A model generated the notes under the pieces. It was not told the origin of the DNA. It was given only the letters and a program-made list of their open reading frames with translations, and made no database searches. 7,052 nucleotides of DNA from Victivallis vadensis. Its GTDB lineage: Bacteria > Verrucomicrobiota > Lentisphaeria > Victivallales > GWF2-50-93. The stretch spans positions 1-7,052 of the forward strand of contig DYRX01000231.1 of NCBI GenBank assembly GCA_020718525.1. The letters are read 5' to 3'. Position numbers and translations under genes: made by a program. Shown piece after piece: positions 1 to 6,764 of this stretch (position 1 is the stretch's first letter; each line of letters begins with the position of its first letter).

Positions 1-1
1 C

Positions 2-187
2 CTACTTGAGGCATCTCAACACTTGCGGCGGAGAAAAAATGCGTATAGTAGATAGCATCGTAGCTGGGCTGACCCCGAACTGCTTCGACATCTTCCGTAT
101 GCTCGGCACTTTGTCGCCGGGAGAATATTCCCCGCTCAATATAGCTCTCCTAAGCAAATTCTCGGCAGTCTTTTTCGGCACTATCAT
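2..187 (-). pseudogene. Truncated GntR-family transcriptional regulator (DNA-binding domain only)
   Basis: This reading frame encodes about 61 residues from an ATG at 187; an in-frame GTG at 196 would add three. It matches the N-terminal winged-helix DNA-binding domain of GntR regulators. An initial helix (AENLLRRAILSGEYSPGDKV) is followed by PSIRKMSKQFGVSPAT, the typical helix-turn-helix with the PS.R.....GVS.AT signature. After about residue 50 the sequence stops resembling the family: the wing is replaced by an unrelated tail (FSPPQVLRCLK) and a TAG stop at 2-4. Full-length GntR proteins carry a further effector or oligomerisation domain of 100 to 300 residues, which is absent here. No good SD sequence precedes the start, although a promoter-like pair lies upstream. 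The likely cause is rearrangement, insertion or deletion just after the HTH. A short functional DNA-binding peptide is possible but less likely. The HTH identity is fairly secure; the original subfamily cannot be told. Confidence 0.65.
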
Positions 188-227
188 AATACGCACTACA
201 GTTATCTATTTATGTTTAAGTGTTATA

Positions 228-256
228 ATATTATCACATGATTGCCACTATTTCAA
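228..256 (-). promoter_or_regulatory. Candidate sigma-70 promoter for the truncated GntR gene
   Basis: On the - strand, a -35 box TTGAAA (256-251) lies 17 bases from a -10 box TAATAT (233-228). Transcription would start near 221, about 34 bases before the ATG at 187. Both boxes are close to consensus and the spacing is optimal. This AT-rich stretch also holds an imperfect palindrome (GTGTTATAATATTATCAC, 220-237) overlapping the -10 box, which could be an operator, possibly autoregulatory. The promoter is judged by eye only, and AT-rich DNA yields such matches by chance. Confidence 0.4.
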
Positions 257-592
257 GGCATATATCAATTTATTTCTAGTATATTATTGCCGACTGCGCT
301 GGGAGGAGAATTTTCAAGTAAGACAGCGAAGTGGTATGGCGATTGCTCCGCCAGATGCCGAGTCAATCGCGCCCGGATCAGAATTCCTGTATTTGCTGTA
401 ACAAGTTCATTTTTTATAGGATACTCGAGCTGTACCAATAAAATCAACTATCTTCATGTCGTTATATTTGCCCTATTGATGTCATTGTCAGTATATCTGA
501 TTTTGGATCTGGAATATCCTCGGGCTGGTCTGATCAGAGTTAATGCAGTAGATGCCTCATTCACAGAACTGCTGAGTGGCATGAATAAATAA
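242..592 (+). pseudogene. C-terminal remnant of a DUF4239 (bestrophin-like) membrane protein
   Basis: The open frame starts at a TTG with no good SD and encodes 116 residues. From about residue 40 it resembles the C-terminal end of DUF4239 membrane proteins. A basic stretch ending in RIRIPVF leads into a first hydrophobic segment (about 49-62) and a second (about 71-88). The latter runs directly into DLEYPRAGLIRV (89-100), which matches the D-L-x-x-P-R-x-G-L-I-R-V signature that closes this family. The family is usually about 200 to 260 residues with two further N-terminal membrane segments. These are absent, and the first 35 or so residues here look unrelated and probably non-coding. I therefore read it as a 5'-truncated gene ending in a genuine stop (TAA, 590-592). 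The function of DUF4239 is not established. Recognition rests on the terminal signature and the hydrophobic pattern. Confidence 0.5.
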
Positions 593-675
593 GGGCATCC
601 CTGCATAGATTCGGAGATTGCACAAAGTGCTTGTGGATTTATCAATAAAACGGGCTAGATTGTAGGGGAAACTCT

Positions 676-718
676 TTCCAGGCAAGGGCTTGGAGCCGTC
701 GGATTGAATTTTCGGCGG
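676..718 (+). other. Two adjacent hairpins ahead of the peptidase gene (possible terminator or attenuator)
   Basis: Two stem-loops sit back to back. The first pairs 677-683 (TCCAGGC) with 688-694 (GCTTGGA), 7 bp including one G-U, around an AAGG tetraloop. The second pairs 696-703 (CCGTCGGA) with 711-718 (TTCGGCGG), 8 bp including two G-U, around a 7-base loop. A short T-rich run (721-727, CTCTTTT) follows. They lie 42 to 84 bases before the ATG at 760. They could terminate transcription from the left or act as a structured leader. The stems are read by eye and their stability was not computed. Confidence 0.35.
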
Positions 719-759
719 ATCTCTTTTGGATAGCCAACCTTATTGATGCGAGGTGCACA

Positions 760-2358
760 ATGTCAATGAAGATTTTTACTTCTTTGGCGATTTCGTTTTA
801 TCTTTTCGCCGCATTGGCTGAAGACAAGAATGATTCTGGCAAGGCGTCCTCCGATGCCGAAAAGAAAAAGGACGGATGCTCAGCGGAAAAAAAAGCGGAC
901 ACCGCTCCCGTCAAGCCCGAGGAGGACAAGACCCGGGAAAGCCGAGGAGATTTTTCAGCCGGCGGAAAAACGTTCTGCTATGTTGCGAAGACAGGTGCAA
1001 TGCCAGTGCTCAAGGATGACGGCAGTGTCAGGGCGAACATTTTCTACGTGTATTACGCTCTTTGCGATGCCGACGGAAACAGGCTGTCATCAGGGACGGC
1101 TTCGGCGAGGCCGCTTATGTTTTGCTTCAACGGAGGACCAGGCGCGTCTTCCGTCTGGCTTCACCTTGGGGGGCTTGGTCCTGAAAGAGTTGATTTGCCT
1201 GACATTTCGTCTTCGTCACCTCCTGTTGCGGCGACTGCAGACAACCCCAATTCCGTTCTTGACCATGCCGATTTGGTTTTTGTGGATCCTGTCAGCACCG
1301 GCCTAAGCAGGGCGGCATCTGGAGAAAAGCCGGAAACATTTCATGGGATTGGAGAGGACATAGAATCGCTGGGCGAATTTGTCAGGCTCTTCACGACTCG
1401 TGAAAAGCGCTGGGCGTCTCCGAAATTTCTCTGCGGAGAGAGCTATGGAGCGATGAGGGTCGCCGGACTTGCCGACTATCTTCAGGACAGGCATGGGATG
1501 TATTTAAATGGTCTGATTCTTGTTTCGGGTCTTCTCAATTTTCAGACAATATTGGGGGAGGATTCCAACGATTTGCCATACATTCTATTCCTTCCCAACT
1601 ACACTGCGGTCGCACAATATCATGGAAAGCTTTCCGGCGCGTTGCAGAATGATCTGCAAAAGGCTATTGAGGACTCGCGCCGCTTCGCCCGGAACGAATA
1701 CGCCTTGGCTCTCCTCGAAGGAAATGCCATTTCTGAAAAGAAAAAGGCTGAAATATCTTCGGAGCTTTCAAGACTGACCGGGATTGACAAGGAGACGATA
1801 GCCAGGCACAATCTGAGGCTGGAGCCATCGGCGTTCCGAAAGCTTCTGCTCGAGAAGGAGAAGAAAATACTCGGACGCTTCGACGCCAGGATACTCTGCG
1901 AAGATTCTGCGCCATGGACAAGCGAGCCCGACATGGATCCTTCGCTGGCATTTGTAAGCGGGGCGTTCTCCTCGGCGGTGAATGGCTATGTCCGCGGAGT
2001 ACTCGGATATGAAAGCGACCATCCCTACCGGCTTCTAGTCGGACTTCCCTGGCGCTGGTCGGGATTCGAGGGGCGCTTTGTTTCCACAGAAAAAAAGCTG
2101 GCAGATGCAATGAACTCCAATCCCTCCCTCAGGGTTCTCGTCATAAGCGGAAGAAGCGACCTGGCAGTCCCTGGCGACTCCATGGAATATAGCATATCGC
2201 ATATGAATCTCGGATCGGCGGCTATGTCCAGAATTTCCTTTGCGAGCTTCGCAAGCGGACACATGATGTATCTCTGCCCGGCGGACGCGGAGAAGCTCAG
2301 AGCTGAGATAGGCAGTTTCATAAGGCAGGCAAGTCCTGGATTGCCTGCGGCACCATAA
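760..2358 (+). CDS. Secreted peptidase S10 (serine carboxypeptidase-like)
   Basis: This 532-residue protein belongs to peptidase family S10, alpha/beta-hydrolase serine carboxypeptidases that remove C-terminal residues from peptides. The N-terminus is a signal peptide (hydrophobic to about residue 19, probable cleavage after ALA at 20), so it should act in the periplasm or outside the cell. A Lys/Glu/Asp-rich linker (about 21-60) precedes the catalytic domain. Diagnostic motifs are NGGPGASS (124-131, oxyanion-hole region), DLVFVDPVSTGLSRA, GESYG with nucleophile Ser228, SGRSD with Asp467, and SGHMMY with His501. The whole triad is therefore present and the length is normal for bacterial members. 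The ATG at 760 is preceded by GAGG (750-753) at good spacing; a second in-frame ATG at 766 is less well placed. It is followed after about 160 bases by an adaptor gene on the same strand. The substrate cannot be deduced. The family call is very secure. Confidence 0.93.
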   Translation: MSMKIFTSLAISFYLFAALAEDKNDSGKASSDAEKKKDGCSAEKKADTAPVKPEEDKTRESRGDFSAGGKTFCYVAKTGAMPVLKDDGSVRANIFYVYYALCDADGNRLSSGTASARPLMFCFNGGPGASSVWLHLGGLGPERVDLPDISSSSPPVAATADNPNSVLDHADLVFVDPVSTGLSRAASGEKPETFHGIGEDIESLGEFVRLFTTREKRWASPKFLCGESYGAMRVAGLADYLQDRHGMYLNGLILVSGLLNFQTILGEDSNDLPYILFLPNYTAVAQYHGKLSGALQNDLQKAIEDSRRFARNEYALALLEGNAISEKKKAEISSELSRLTGIDKETIARHNLRLEPSAFRKLLLEKEKKILGRFDARILCEDSAPWTSEPDMDPSLAFVSGAFSSAVNGYVRGVLGYESDHPYRLLVGLPWRWSGFEGRFVSTEKKLADAMNSNPSLRVLVISGRSDLAVPGDSMEYSISHMNLGSAAMSRISFASFASGHMMYLCPADAEKLRAEIGSFIRQASPGLPAAP

Positions 2359-2521
2359 ATCCATAAATTATGCAGGAATGCCTAGACTCCGCAGAAAATG
2401 CCGATGCAGGATCTTGAAAATAAAATCTGCGAAGGCAGGTTTAGGAATGGCGGAAAAACGGGGGAGATATTGTGAAAGCTGAAAAAACGTCCTTCGCGGC
2501 GTCATGCAGGAGCCATCCCAC

Positions 2522-3502
2522 GTGAAGAAGCGCCTCAAACTTGTTCTTGCTCTTCTGCTTCTAAGCTCCATCTTCGCAGGTCTCTTTTGGTTTTTCTATG
2601 TCAAGGTAGCATACACGCCTTACGGCTCTGTGCGCTCCGACTGGGTCGAGGTCAGCCCCAGAATTGACGGCTACATTGACAAGGTTCTCGCCGCCACGGA
2701 CACCCATGTGAACGAGGGGGATCTGATCATGACCATCTACAGCTACCCCTTCGAGCTTTCTGTCAGACAGCTCAAGGCGGAGCTTGAAACTGAGGAGGCG
2801 GAGCTCGCCGAGCTGAAGACAAGCCTTGCTGACACGGAGGCGCAGTTGGAGATAATGAAGCTACAGCTTGATCTCATGAGGCAGAAGAAGGAGCGTAACG
2901 AAAAGCTGAATTCGGACGGTTCAATCGTGTCTCTTGACGCCTTTCAGACTGTCTGGATCAGCTATCAGCAGACCAGCCTGGCCAACGCCGACCTTCTTGC
3001 TCAAAAAAACAATCTCGAAAAGAAAATAGATGTCCAGGCAAAAACAATAGACACCAGCAGGGCGAAGCTCGCACAGGCTGAATATGACTTGTCGCAGACC
3101 AAAATTACCGCCCCATTCTCGGGATGGATCACGAACAATTACGTCATGCCGGGGCAGTATTGCAAAGCAGGCGACGCGCTTTGCGGTCTGCGGGGCGACA
3201 AATGCTGGATAGAAATGAACTACAAGGAATGCTACATCGGAAGGATCCGCCCTGGAATGAAGGCGTATCTTCAGACGGACATATATCCTTTCACTCTTTT
3301 TTCAGGAAAAGTCTCAAGCGTGATATGCGCTGTGAACAGAAATGACAGCGAAGACATGACGCTTCCCTATGTCGAACCTACAATTGACTGGGTGCGACTG
3401 CAGTATCGCTTCACGGTAAGGATTGACATAGACAAAATGCCGGAGGGCATGACGCTCAGAATGGGGGCGAACGCGAGAGCTTTGATCCCTCTCGATCAAT
3501 GA
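2522..3502 (+). CDS. HlyD/EmrA/AaeA-type membrane fusion (periplasmic adaptor) protein
   Basis: This 326-residue protein is a membrane fusion subunit that links an inner-membrane transporter to an outer-membrane channel. One N-terminal membrane anchor (about 5-26) is followed by the first half of a barrel/lipoyl-like domain (40-73, with VSPRIDGYIDKV and VNEGD). A long alpha-helical coiled-coil hairpin (about 78-190) is rich in Leu, Glu and Lys. The second lipoyl half starts at KITAPFSGWI (194-203), and a beta-barrel ends with DWVRLQYRFTVRI (about 288-300), typical of the EmrA/AaeA branch. I chose the GTG at 2522 because AGGAG (2508-2512) lies 9 bases before it. The in-frame ATG at 2504 would add six residues but has no SD. 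No MFS, ABC, RND or FUSC-type partner and no TolC-like gene is in the window, so the exported substrate is unknown. The gene probably has its own transcript or follows the peptidase gene. Confidence 0.88.
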   Translation: MKKRLKLVLALLLLSSIFAGLFWFFYVKVAYTPYGSVRSDWVEVSPRIDGYIDKVLAATDTHVNEGDLIMTIYSYPFELSVRQLKAELETEEAELAELKTSLADTEAQLEIMKLQLDLMRQKKERNEKLNSDGSIVSLDAFQTVWISYQQTSLANADLLAQKNNLEKKIDVQAKTIDTSRAKLAQAEYDLSQTKITAPFSGWITNNYVMPGQYCKAGDALCGLRGDKCWIEMNYKECYIGRIRPGMKAYLQTDIYPFTLFSGKVSSVICAVNRNDSEDMTLPYVEPTIDWVRLQYRFTVRIDIDKMPEGMTLRMGANARALIPLDQ

Positions 3503-3544
3503 GTTCCCTCGTTCAGATTTTTAATCAAAATATTTAAAAATGAT

Positions 3545-3573
3545 TTGACAATCCAACTCGTGCAAGATACGGT
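3545..3573 (+). promoter_or_regulatory. Candidate sigma-70 promoter upstream of the 707-residue secreted protein gene
   Basis: A perfect -35 hexamer TTGACA (3545-3550) is followed after 17 bases by a weak -10, TACGGT (3568-3573), three of six consensus bases. The start would lie near 3580, giving a leader of about 170 bases. A second weak pair (TTGCTT 3584-3589, TATCAA 3607-3612, 17-base spacer) is an alternative. Neither is strong, but this gap must contain the promoter if the gene is not read through from the adaptor gene. Confidence 0.3.
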
Positions 3574-3617
3574 CTCATTGGTGTTGCTTGGCTCAAGCCA
3601 CACTTTTATCAAAGATT

Positions 3618-3702
3618 GGCTCTAATGGGGACGAGGGGGTTTTAGAAGGTTTCTAGTTCGGATACGGGATTTACCCATTCAATAAATGGAGCAGCTAGAG
3701 CC
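3618..3702 (+). other. Possible structured RNA leader (closing stem with two internal hairpins)
   Basis: GGCTCTA (3618-3624) is perfectly complementary to TAGAGCC (3696-3702). Within this span are two small hairpins: TAGAA/TTCTA (3643-3647 with 3651-3655, loop GGT) and CCATT/AATGG (3675-3679 with 3685-3689, loop CAATA). Together they could form a three-way junction ending about 50 bases before the start codon at 3754. I recognise no known riboswitch class. Short complementary pairs of this size also arise by chance in a 250-base region, so support is weak. Confidence 0.2.
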
Positions 3703-3753
3703 TCGCCATCGGGGACAGAAGGTTAATTATCAAACAATACAAGGGGGGAGTTT

Positions 3754-5877
3754 ATGAAAAAGCTCTTATTGGCGGTGCTCGGTATTATGTCGCTTGCAAT
3801 CCTGGCGAATGCGCAATCCGACGATTTAATCTTCATTCATCATTCATGCGGGCAAAACTGGCTTGACAACAGCCTGAGAGATGCCTTGATCGCCAAAGAC
3901 TATGTGGACGAGGTGAATGAAATATACTACGGGACAGTAGTTGCGCCGGATCCTGGACGTCCTGGCTCACTTGGACCGACTCCCGGCGACAACACCGACA
4001 TGTACCACTGGATCTTCTGGTTCAACGACTATTTGAACCATGTCCTTTCCCACGAGTGCGCAACCGGCATTAACAAGATTGTCATGTTTAAAAGCTGTTA
4101 TCCGAACAGCGACATCCAGGAAGCCGGAACCGAACCTGGAGATCCGTTCGACAGCTACAGTACAATTGCAAACTACAAGGCGCTCTACCGTCATCCGTCC
4201 GGTTCCGGAAATACATACCCATATGAGGGGCACACATATCAGGCTCTCGAAGACATATTTGCCGCAAATCCGAGCACTCTTTTCATCCCGGTGACAGCGC
4301 CGGCACTTGTTTCCACGCAGACGAACAAGGTACATGCTAAGAACGCCCGGACTTTCAACAACTGGCTGAAGGGCGAATGGCTGACAAGCTACAACACAAG
4401 CCATCCCGGCCTGAATAATGTGATGGTATTCGACTGGTTCGATGTCCTTGCGAATCCCGATGACGGTTCTGCAACTGCAAACATGCAGAAGACCGCCTAT
4501 CGAAGTGATGATCCCTCGCACCCCAATGATGTGGCAAACGCATATTCGACCACCCTTTTCGCCACCAACGATCCGAATTTCATCGACACGGCATGGACAG
4601 CTTTCAACGGGTCTCAGACACCTTATGATATCACCATGACCGTCTCTCCAGACGGAGCCGGCACGACAACACCTACGGTCGGACGACATTCCCTGACTTC
4701 ACCGCAGGGCATCACTGCTACGCCTGCCGCAGGCCAGGTCTTCAGTGGATGGACAACAAGCGCCGGTCTGACAGCCGCCAATCCGAACTCGGAGTCAACA
4801 ACTCTCTCATTCAACCAGAACGGGACGGTGACCGCGAATTTCGTACCGATACCTGCCACTGCGACTCTTACCATGGCAGTGACTCCGGAAACGGGCGGTA
4901 CTACGGATCCGGCGGTCGGTGCGCACGCAGACCAGCCGACCCAGACCCCTATCAACATCACGGCGACTCCATCTGAAGGATACCAGTTTGTCATATGGGA
5001 GGGGACTGGAAGCATCACCTTCGGCAATGCGGCCTCCGCCTCGACTACCGCGACAATACTCGGCAATTCCTCAGCGACTGCGACTTTCGCATTGACTCCA
5101 ACTACTCCATTCATCACATGCGGGTCGGTACTTACTGTTTACACAGGGGATCTGCATGATTCAGAAGGAAATCCATTTCCTGATGATGTTTTCACATACA
5201 AGCCCAAAGCCTGGGGAGAATACGGCATCCCAGAAAAATCAGCTGCCATAGGAGTGTCTTTCAACGGAACTGATAGAAATTATTTTTACGGAGAATGGAA
5301 AAAGAAGATAGCTCTTTTCAGCATGTCAAACTACAAGGCGATTCCAAACTACAAATCCCTGACCGCCGCCCTATACCTCGCTGAACCCGGAGTCCAGGAA
5401 GACAGCCTGCAAATCGGAATCAACGAAAAGACCAAGGATGTCAATCGCCAGATTGGTTACTATACCTCCGGGAACGCTATTCTACGCCCACCGGTAATAA
5501 ATGAAGTCACAGATGACGCCAATCCCGCCGTCGTAATAACAAATGCCCAGCCAGGCGACACAATATATATAGCAGGATATTATTTCAGCACTAAGAATCC
5601 GACGGTATGGCTGGAATATCCGGTTGTCAAGAATGGAGTCACAACTATAAAGGCCCTCAAATGCAAGGTGCAGAAGGATCTGATAAACCAATACAGAGAT
5701 GCGAAGGGCAAGTTTGTATGCATGAATCCAGCAACTGGGCTCAGCCGCATGGCAGTTCAACTGCCGGCAAAATTGCCAGCAGACTGGGACAGCTCCTCGC
5801 CAGCCGCGCACGATATCGTCATTGACAACGGCATAGGAAGGGCATTTTTCTCCTTCGATGTAAATCCTTTGCCATAG
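3754..5877 (+). CDS. Secreted multidomain protein: SGNH-hydrolase-like domain, two InlB-type repeats, IPT/TIG-like C-terminus
   Basis: This 707-residue protein starts with a signal peptide (cleavage probably after ANA, residue 20) and a strong SD (AAGGGGGGAG, 3741-3750). Residues about 24-285 look like an SGNH/GDSL-type hydrolase fold. IFIHHSCGQNW places a candidate nucleophile at Ser31, KSCYPNSD (113-120) resembles the Asn block, and DDPSHPND has the D-x-x-H pair Asp253/His256. Two divergent InlB B-repeats follow (about 292-366 and 371-449), each with T-x-x-V-(S/T)-P-x-x-G-(G/A)-T-T, a G-(Q/Y)-x-F-x-x-W core and an ATF or ANF end. Residues about 450-575 are unrecognised. From about 579, PPVINEV and GDTIYIAGYYF suggest an IPT/TIG-like Ig domain. 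It is probably secreted or surface-bound, and the enzymatic role, perhaps esterase on polysaccharide, is inferred. The repeats are fairly secure, the SGNH call moderate, the IPT call tentative. No sorting signal or C-terminal anchor was seen. Confidence 0.8.
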   Translation: MKKLLLAVLGIMSLAILANAQSDDLIFIHHSCGQNWLDNSLRDALIAKDYVDEVNEIYYGTVVAPDPGRPGSLGPTPGDNTDMYHWIFWFNDYLNHVLSHECATGINKIVMFKSCYPNSDIQEAGTEPGDPFDSYSTIANYKALYRHPSGSGNTYPYEGHTYQALEDIFAANPSTLFIPVTAPALVSTQTNKVHAKNARTFNNWLKGEWLTSYNTSHPGLNNVMVFDWFDVLANPDDGSATANMQKTAYRSDDPSHPNDVANAYSTTLFATNDPNFIDTAWTAFNGSQTPYDITMTVSPDGAGTTTPTVGRHSLTSPQGITATPAAGQVFSGWTTSAGLTAANPNSESTTLSFNQNGTVTANFVPIPATATLTMAVTPETGGTTDPAVGAHADQPTQTPINITATPSEGYQFVIWEGTGSITFGNAASASTTATILGNSSATATFALTPTTPFITCGSVLTVYTGDLHDSEGNPFPDDVFTYKPKAWGEYGIPEKSAAIGVSFNGTDRNYFYGEWKKKIALFSMSNYKAIPNYKSLTAALYLAEPGVQEDSLQIGINEKTKDVNRQIGYYTSGNAILRPPVINEVTDDANPAVVITNAQPGDTIYIAGYYFSTKNPTVWLEYPVVKNGVTTIKALKCKVQKDLINQYRDAKGKFVCMNPATGLSRMAVQLPAKLPADWDSSSPAAHDIVIDNGIGRAFFSFDVNPLP
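4627..5103 (+). repeat. Two tandem divergent InlB B-repeat units within the secreted protein
   Basis: Protein-level repeats: unit 1 begins ITMTVSPDGAGTTTPTVG and unit 2 begins LTMAVTPETGGTTDPAVG. Both then continue through P.. I(T)ATP..G..F..W to a closing ATF or ANF. The units are about 78 residues apart. They match the Gly/Thr-rich beta-repeat common in secreted bacterial proteins, where it acts as a spacer or surface module. The DNA copies have diverged, so the duplication is old. Confidence 0.7.
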
Positions 5878-5955
5878 TTTTTCAACAAAACAATGAAATT
5901 ATTTATCTGAACTATATCAATGATCCGTTGCGTTGTTGCCAAGTTCAAGAAAAAT

Positions 5956-5975
5956 ATTCCGGAAAAGCACGGAAT
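5956..5975 (+). other. Small hairpin in the intergenic gap after the secreted protein
   Basis: ATTCCG (5956-5961) pairs with CGGAAT (5970-5975) around an 8-base loop. No T-run follows, so it is not a convincing Rho-independent terminator. The rest of the gap 5878-6116 is AT-rich and shows no gene and no strong promoter. Confidence 0.2.
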
Positions 5976-6116
5976 TGCTGAAAAATCAGTGTATGAATTA
6001 TGAAATCGCAGAGTTCGGAGTATATTTCCGCGTTTTTGGATCTTTGACGAACTAATGCCTCAATCTTTCTTAGGGTATGCCAACATTCAAATAGATTTCA
6101 ATTTTAGGAAGGCAGT

Positions 6117-6764
6117 ATGAGTGAAATAAAATTTTCGGACAATTACCGGGATAGTTCAAAAGAGTCTGGCGTGGATGCAGGATTTCAGTTTGAATTTTTC
6201 TGTGAGCACTGCAGTGACACATGGCGTTCGCCGTTTGTCCAATACAAGAGAGGACAGTTTTCCGGCTGGCTCGGAAAGCTTGCGGATCTCGTCGGAGGCT
6301 CGGCAGGTTCCATCAGCAATACTGTGGGCGGACTTGCAGAATCCGGGTATGGAGAGGCGCATGACGAGGCGTTCAGGGAGGCGATAGAGCAGGCGAAACA
6401 GCATTTTCACAGGTGCGCAAAGTGTTCTAACTATGTGTGCGACCGTTGTTGGAATTCAGCCCGTGGGCTCTGTCTCGCCTGTGCTCCTTCTGTTGAAGCA
6501 GAGATAGAATCCTCAAAGATTGCAGGGGAAGTCCAGGCGGCATCTGAAAATGCGTTTGAGGAAGGGAGAAAACGCGGAGGAAGGATCGATGTGAAAAGAG
6601 ACAGACAGCTTTCATGCCCTGATTGCGGAGCGGAAAGCAAGGGCGCAAAATACTGTCCGGAATGTGGAGCGAAACTCGCGAAAAAGAAGTTCTGCCCTGA
6701 TTGCGGTGCGGAAAATGTGCCTGACACGAAGTTCTGTTCTGAATGTGGAAAGTCAACTACGTAA
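6117..6764 (+). CDS. Zinc-ribbon protein with eight CxxC pairs
   Basis: This 215-residue protein starts at an ATG preceded by AGGAAGG (6106-6112). It has no signal peptide and no clear membrane segment, so it is probably cytoplasmic. Sixteen cysteines form eight CxxC knuckles: 29/32, 100/103, 108/111 and 119/122 in the N-terminal half, then 167/170, 180/183, 193/196 and 207/210 at the C-terminus. The last four make two consecutive CPxCG-type zinc ribbons (CPDCGAE, YCPECGAKL, CPDCGAE, FCSECGK), as in double zinc ribbon domains. Together they could bind four zinc ions. A Gly/Ser-rich stretch (60-79) separates the first knuckle from the next three, and a charged helical linker (about 125-160) joins the halves. 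Similar proteins are annotated only as zinc ribbon domain-containing; from memory some lie near SPFH/band-7 genes, but none is seen here. The partner and function are unknown. Confidence 0.85.
   Translation: MSEIKFSDNYRDSSKESGVDAGFQFEFFCEHCSDTWRSPFVQYKRGQFSGWLGKLADLVGGSAGSISNTVGGLAESGYGEAHDEAFREAIEQAKQHFHRCAKCSNYVCDRCWNSARGLCLACAPSVEAEIESSKIAGEVQAASENAFEEGRKRGGRIDVKRDRQLSCPDCGAESKGAKYCPECGAKLAKKKFCPDCGAENVPDTKFCSECGKSTT

Noticed and set aside
6..401. 131-residue + strand open frame across the left end
   Set aside because: It lies opposite the GntR fragment, has no recognisable domain or SD, and overlaps the better-supported DUF4239 remnant in another frame.
704..732. TTGAAT with a 17-base spacer to TGGATA as a promoter for the peptidase gene
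   Set aside because: The -10 box matches consensus at only two positions and the -35 lies inside the second hairpin loop.
1664..2110. 148-residue - strand open frame inside the peptidase gene
   Set aside because: It has Arg/Ser/Pro-rich composition typical of an antisense shadow and no motif, while the + strand frame has a complete S10 signature.
2370..2511. Three copies of ATGCAGGA (2370, 2404, 2504) and a small + strand frame (2378-2480) between the peptidase and adaptor genes
   Set aside because: The octamers are irregularly spaced and may be chance. The frame encodes a short basic peptide with no SD and no recognised family.
3967..4689. 240-residue - strand open frame inside the secreted protein gene
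   Set aside because: It is rich in Cys, Arg and Val with no domain. It mirrors the codon bias of the + strand gene, which has a signal peptide and repeats.
4623..5117. 164-residue - strand open frame opposite the InlB-type repeats
   Set aside because: Its Val/Ala/Gly-rich repeats are the antisense image of the Thr/Gly/Pro-rich repeat region, and it lacks an SD.
6044..6076. TTGACG (6044-6049) as a -35 box for the zinc-ribbon gene
   Set aside because: No acceptable -10 hexamer occurs at 16 to 18 bases; the nearest candidate, TAGGGT, is 21 bases away.
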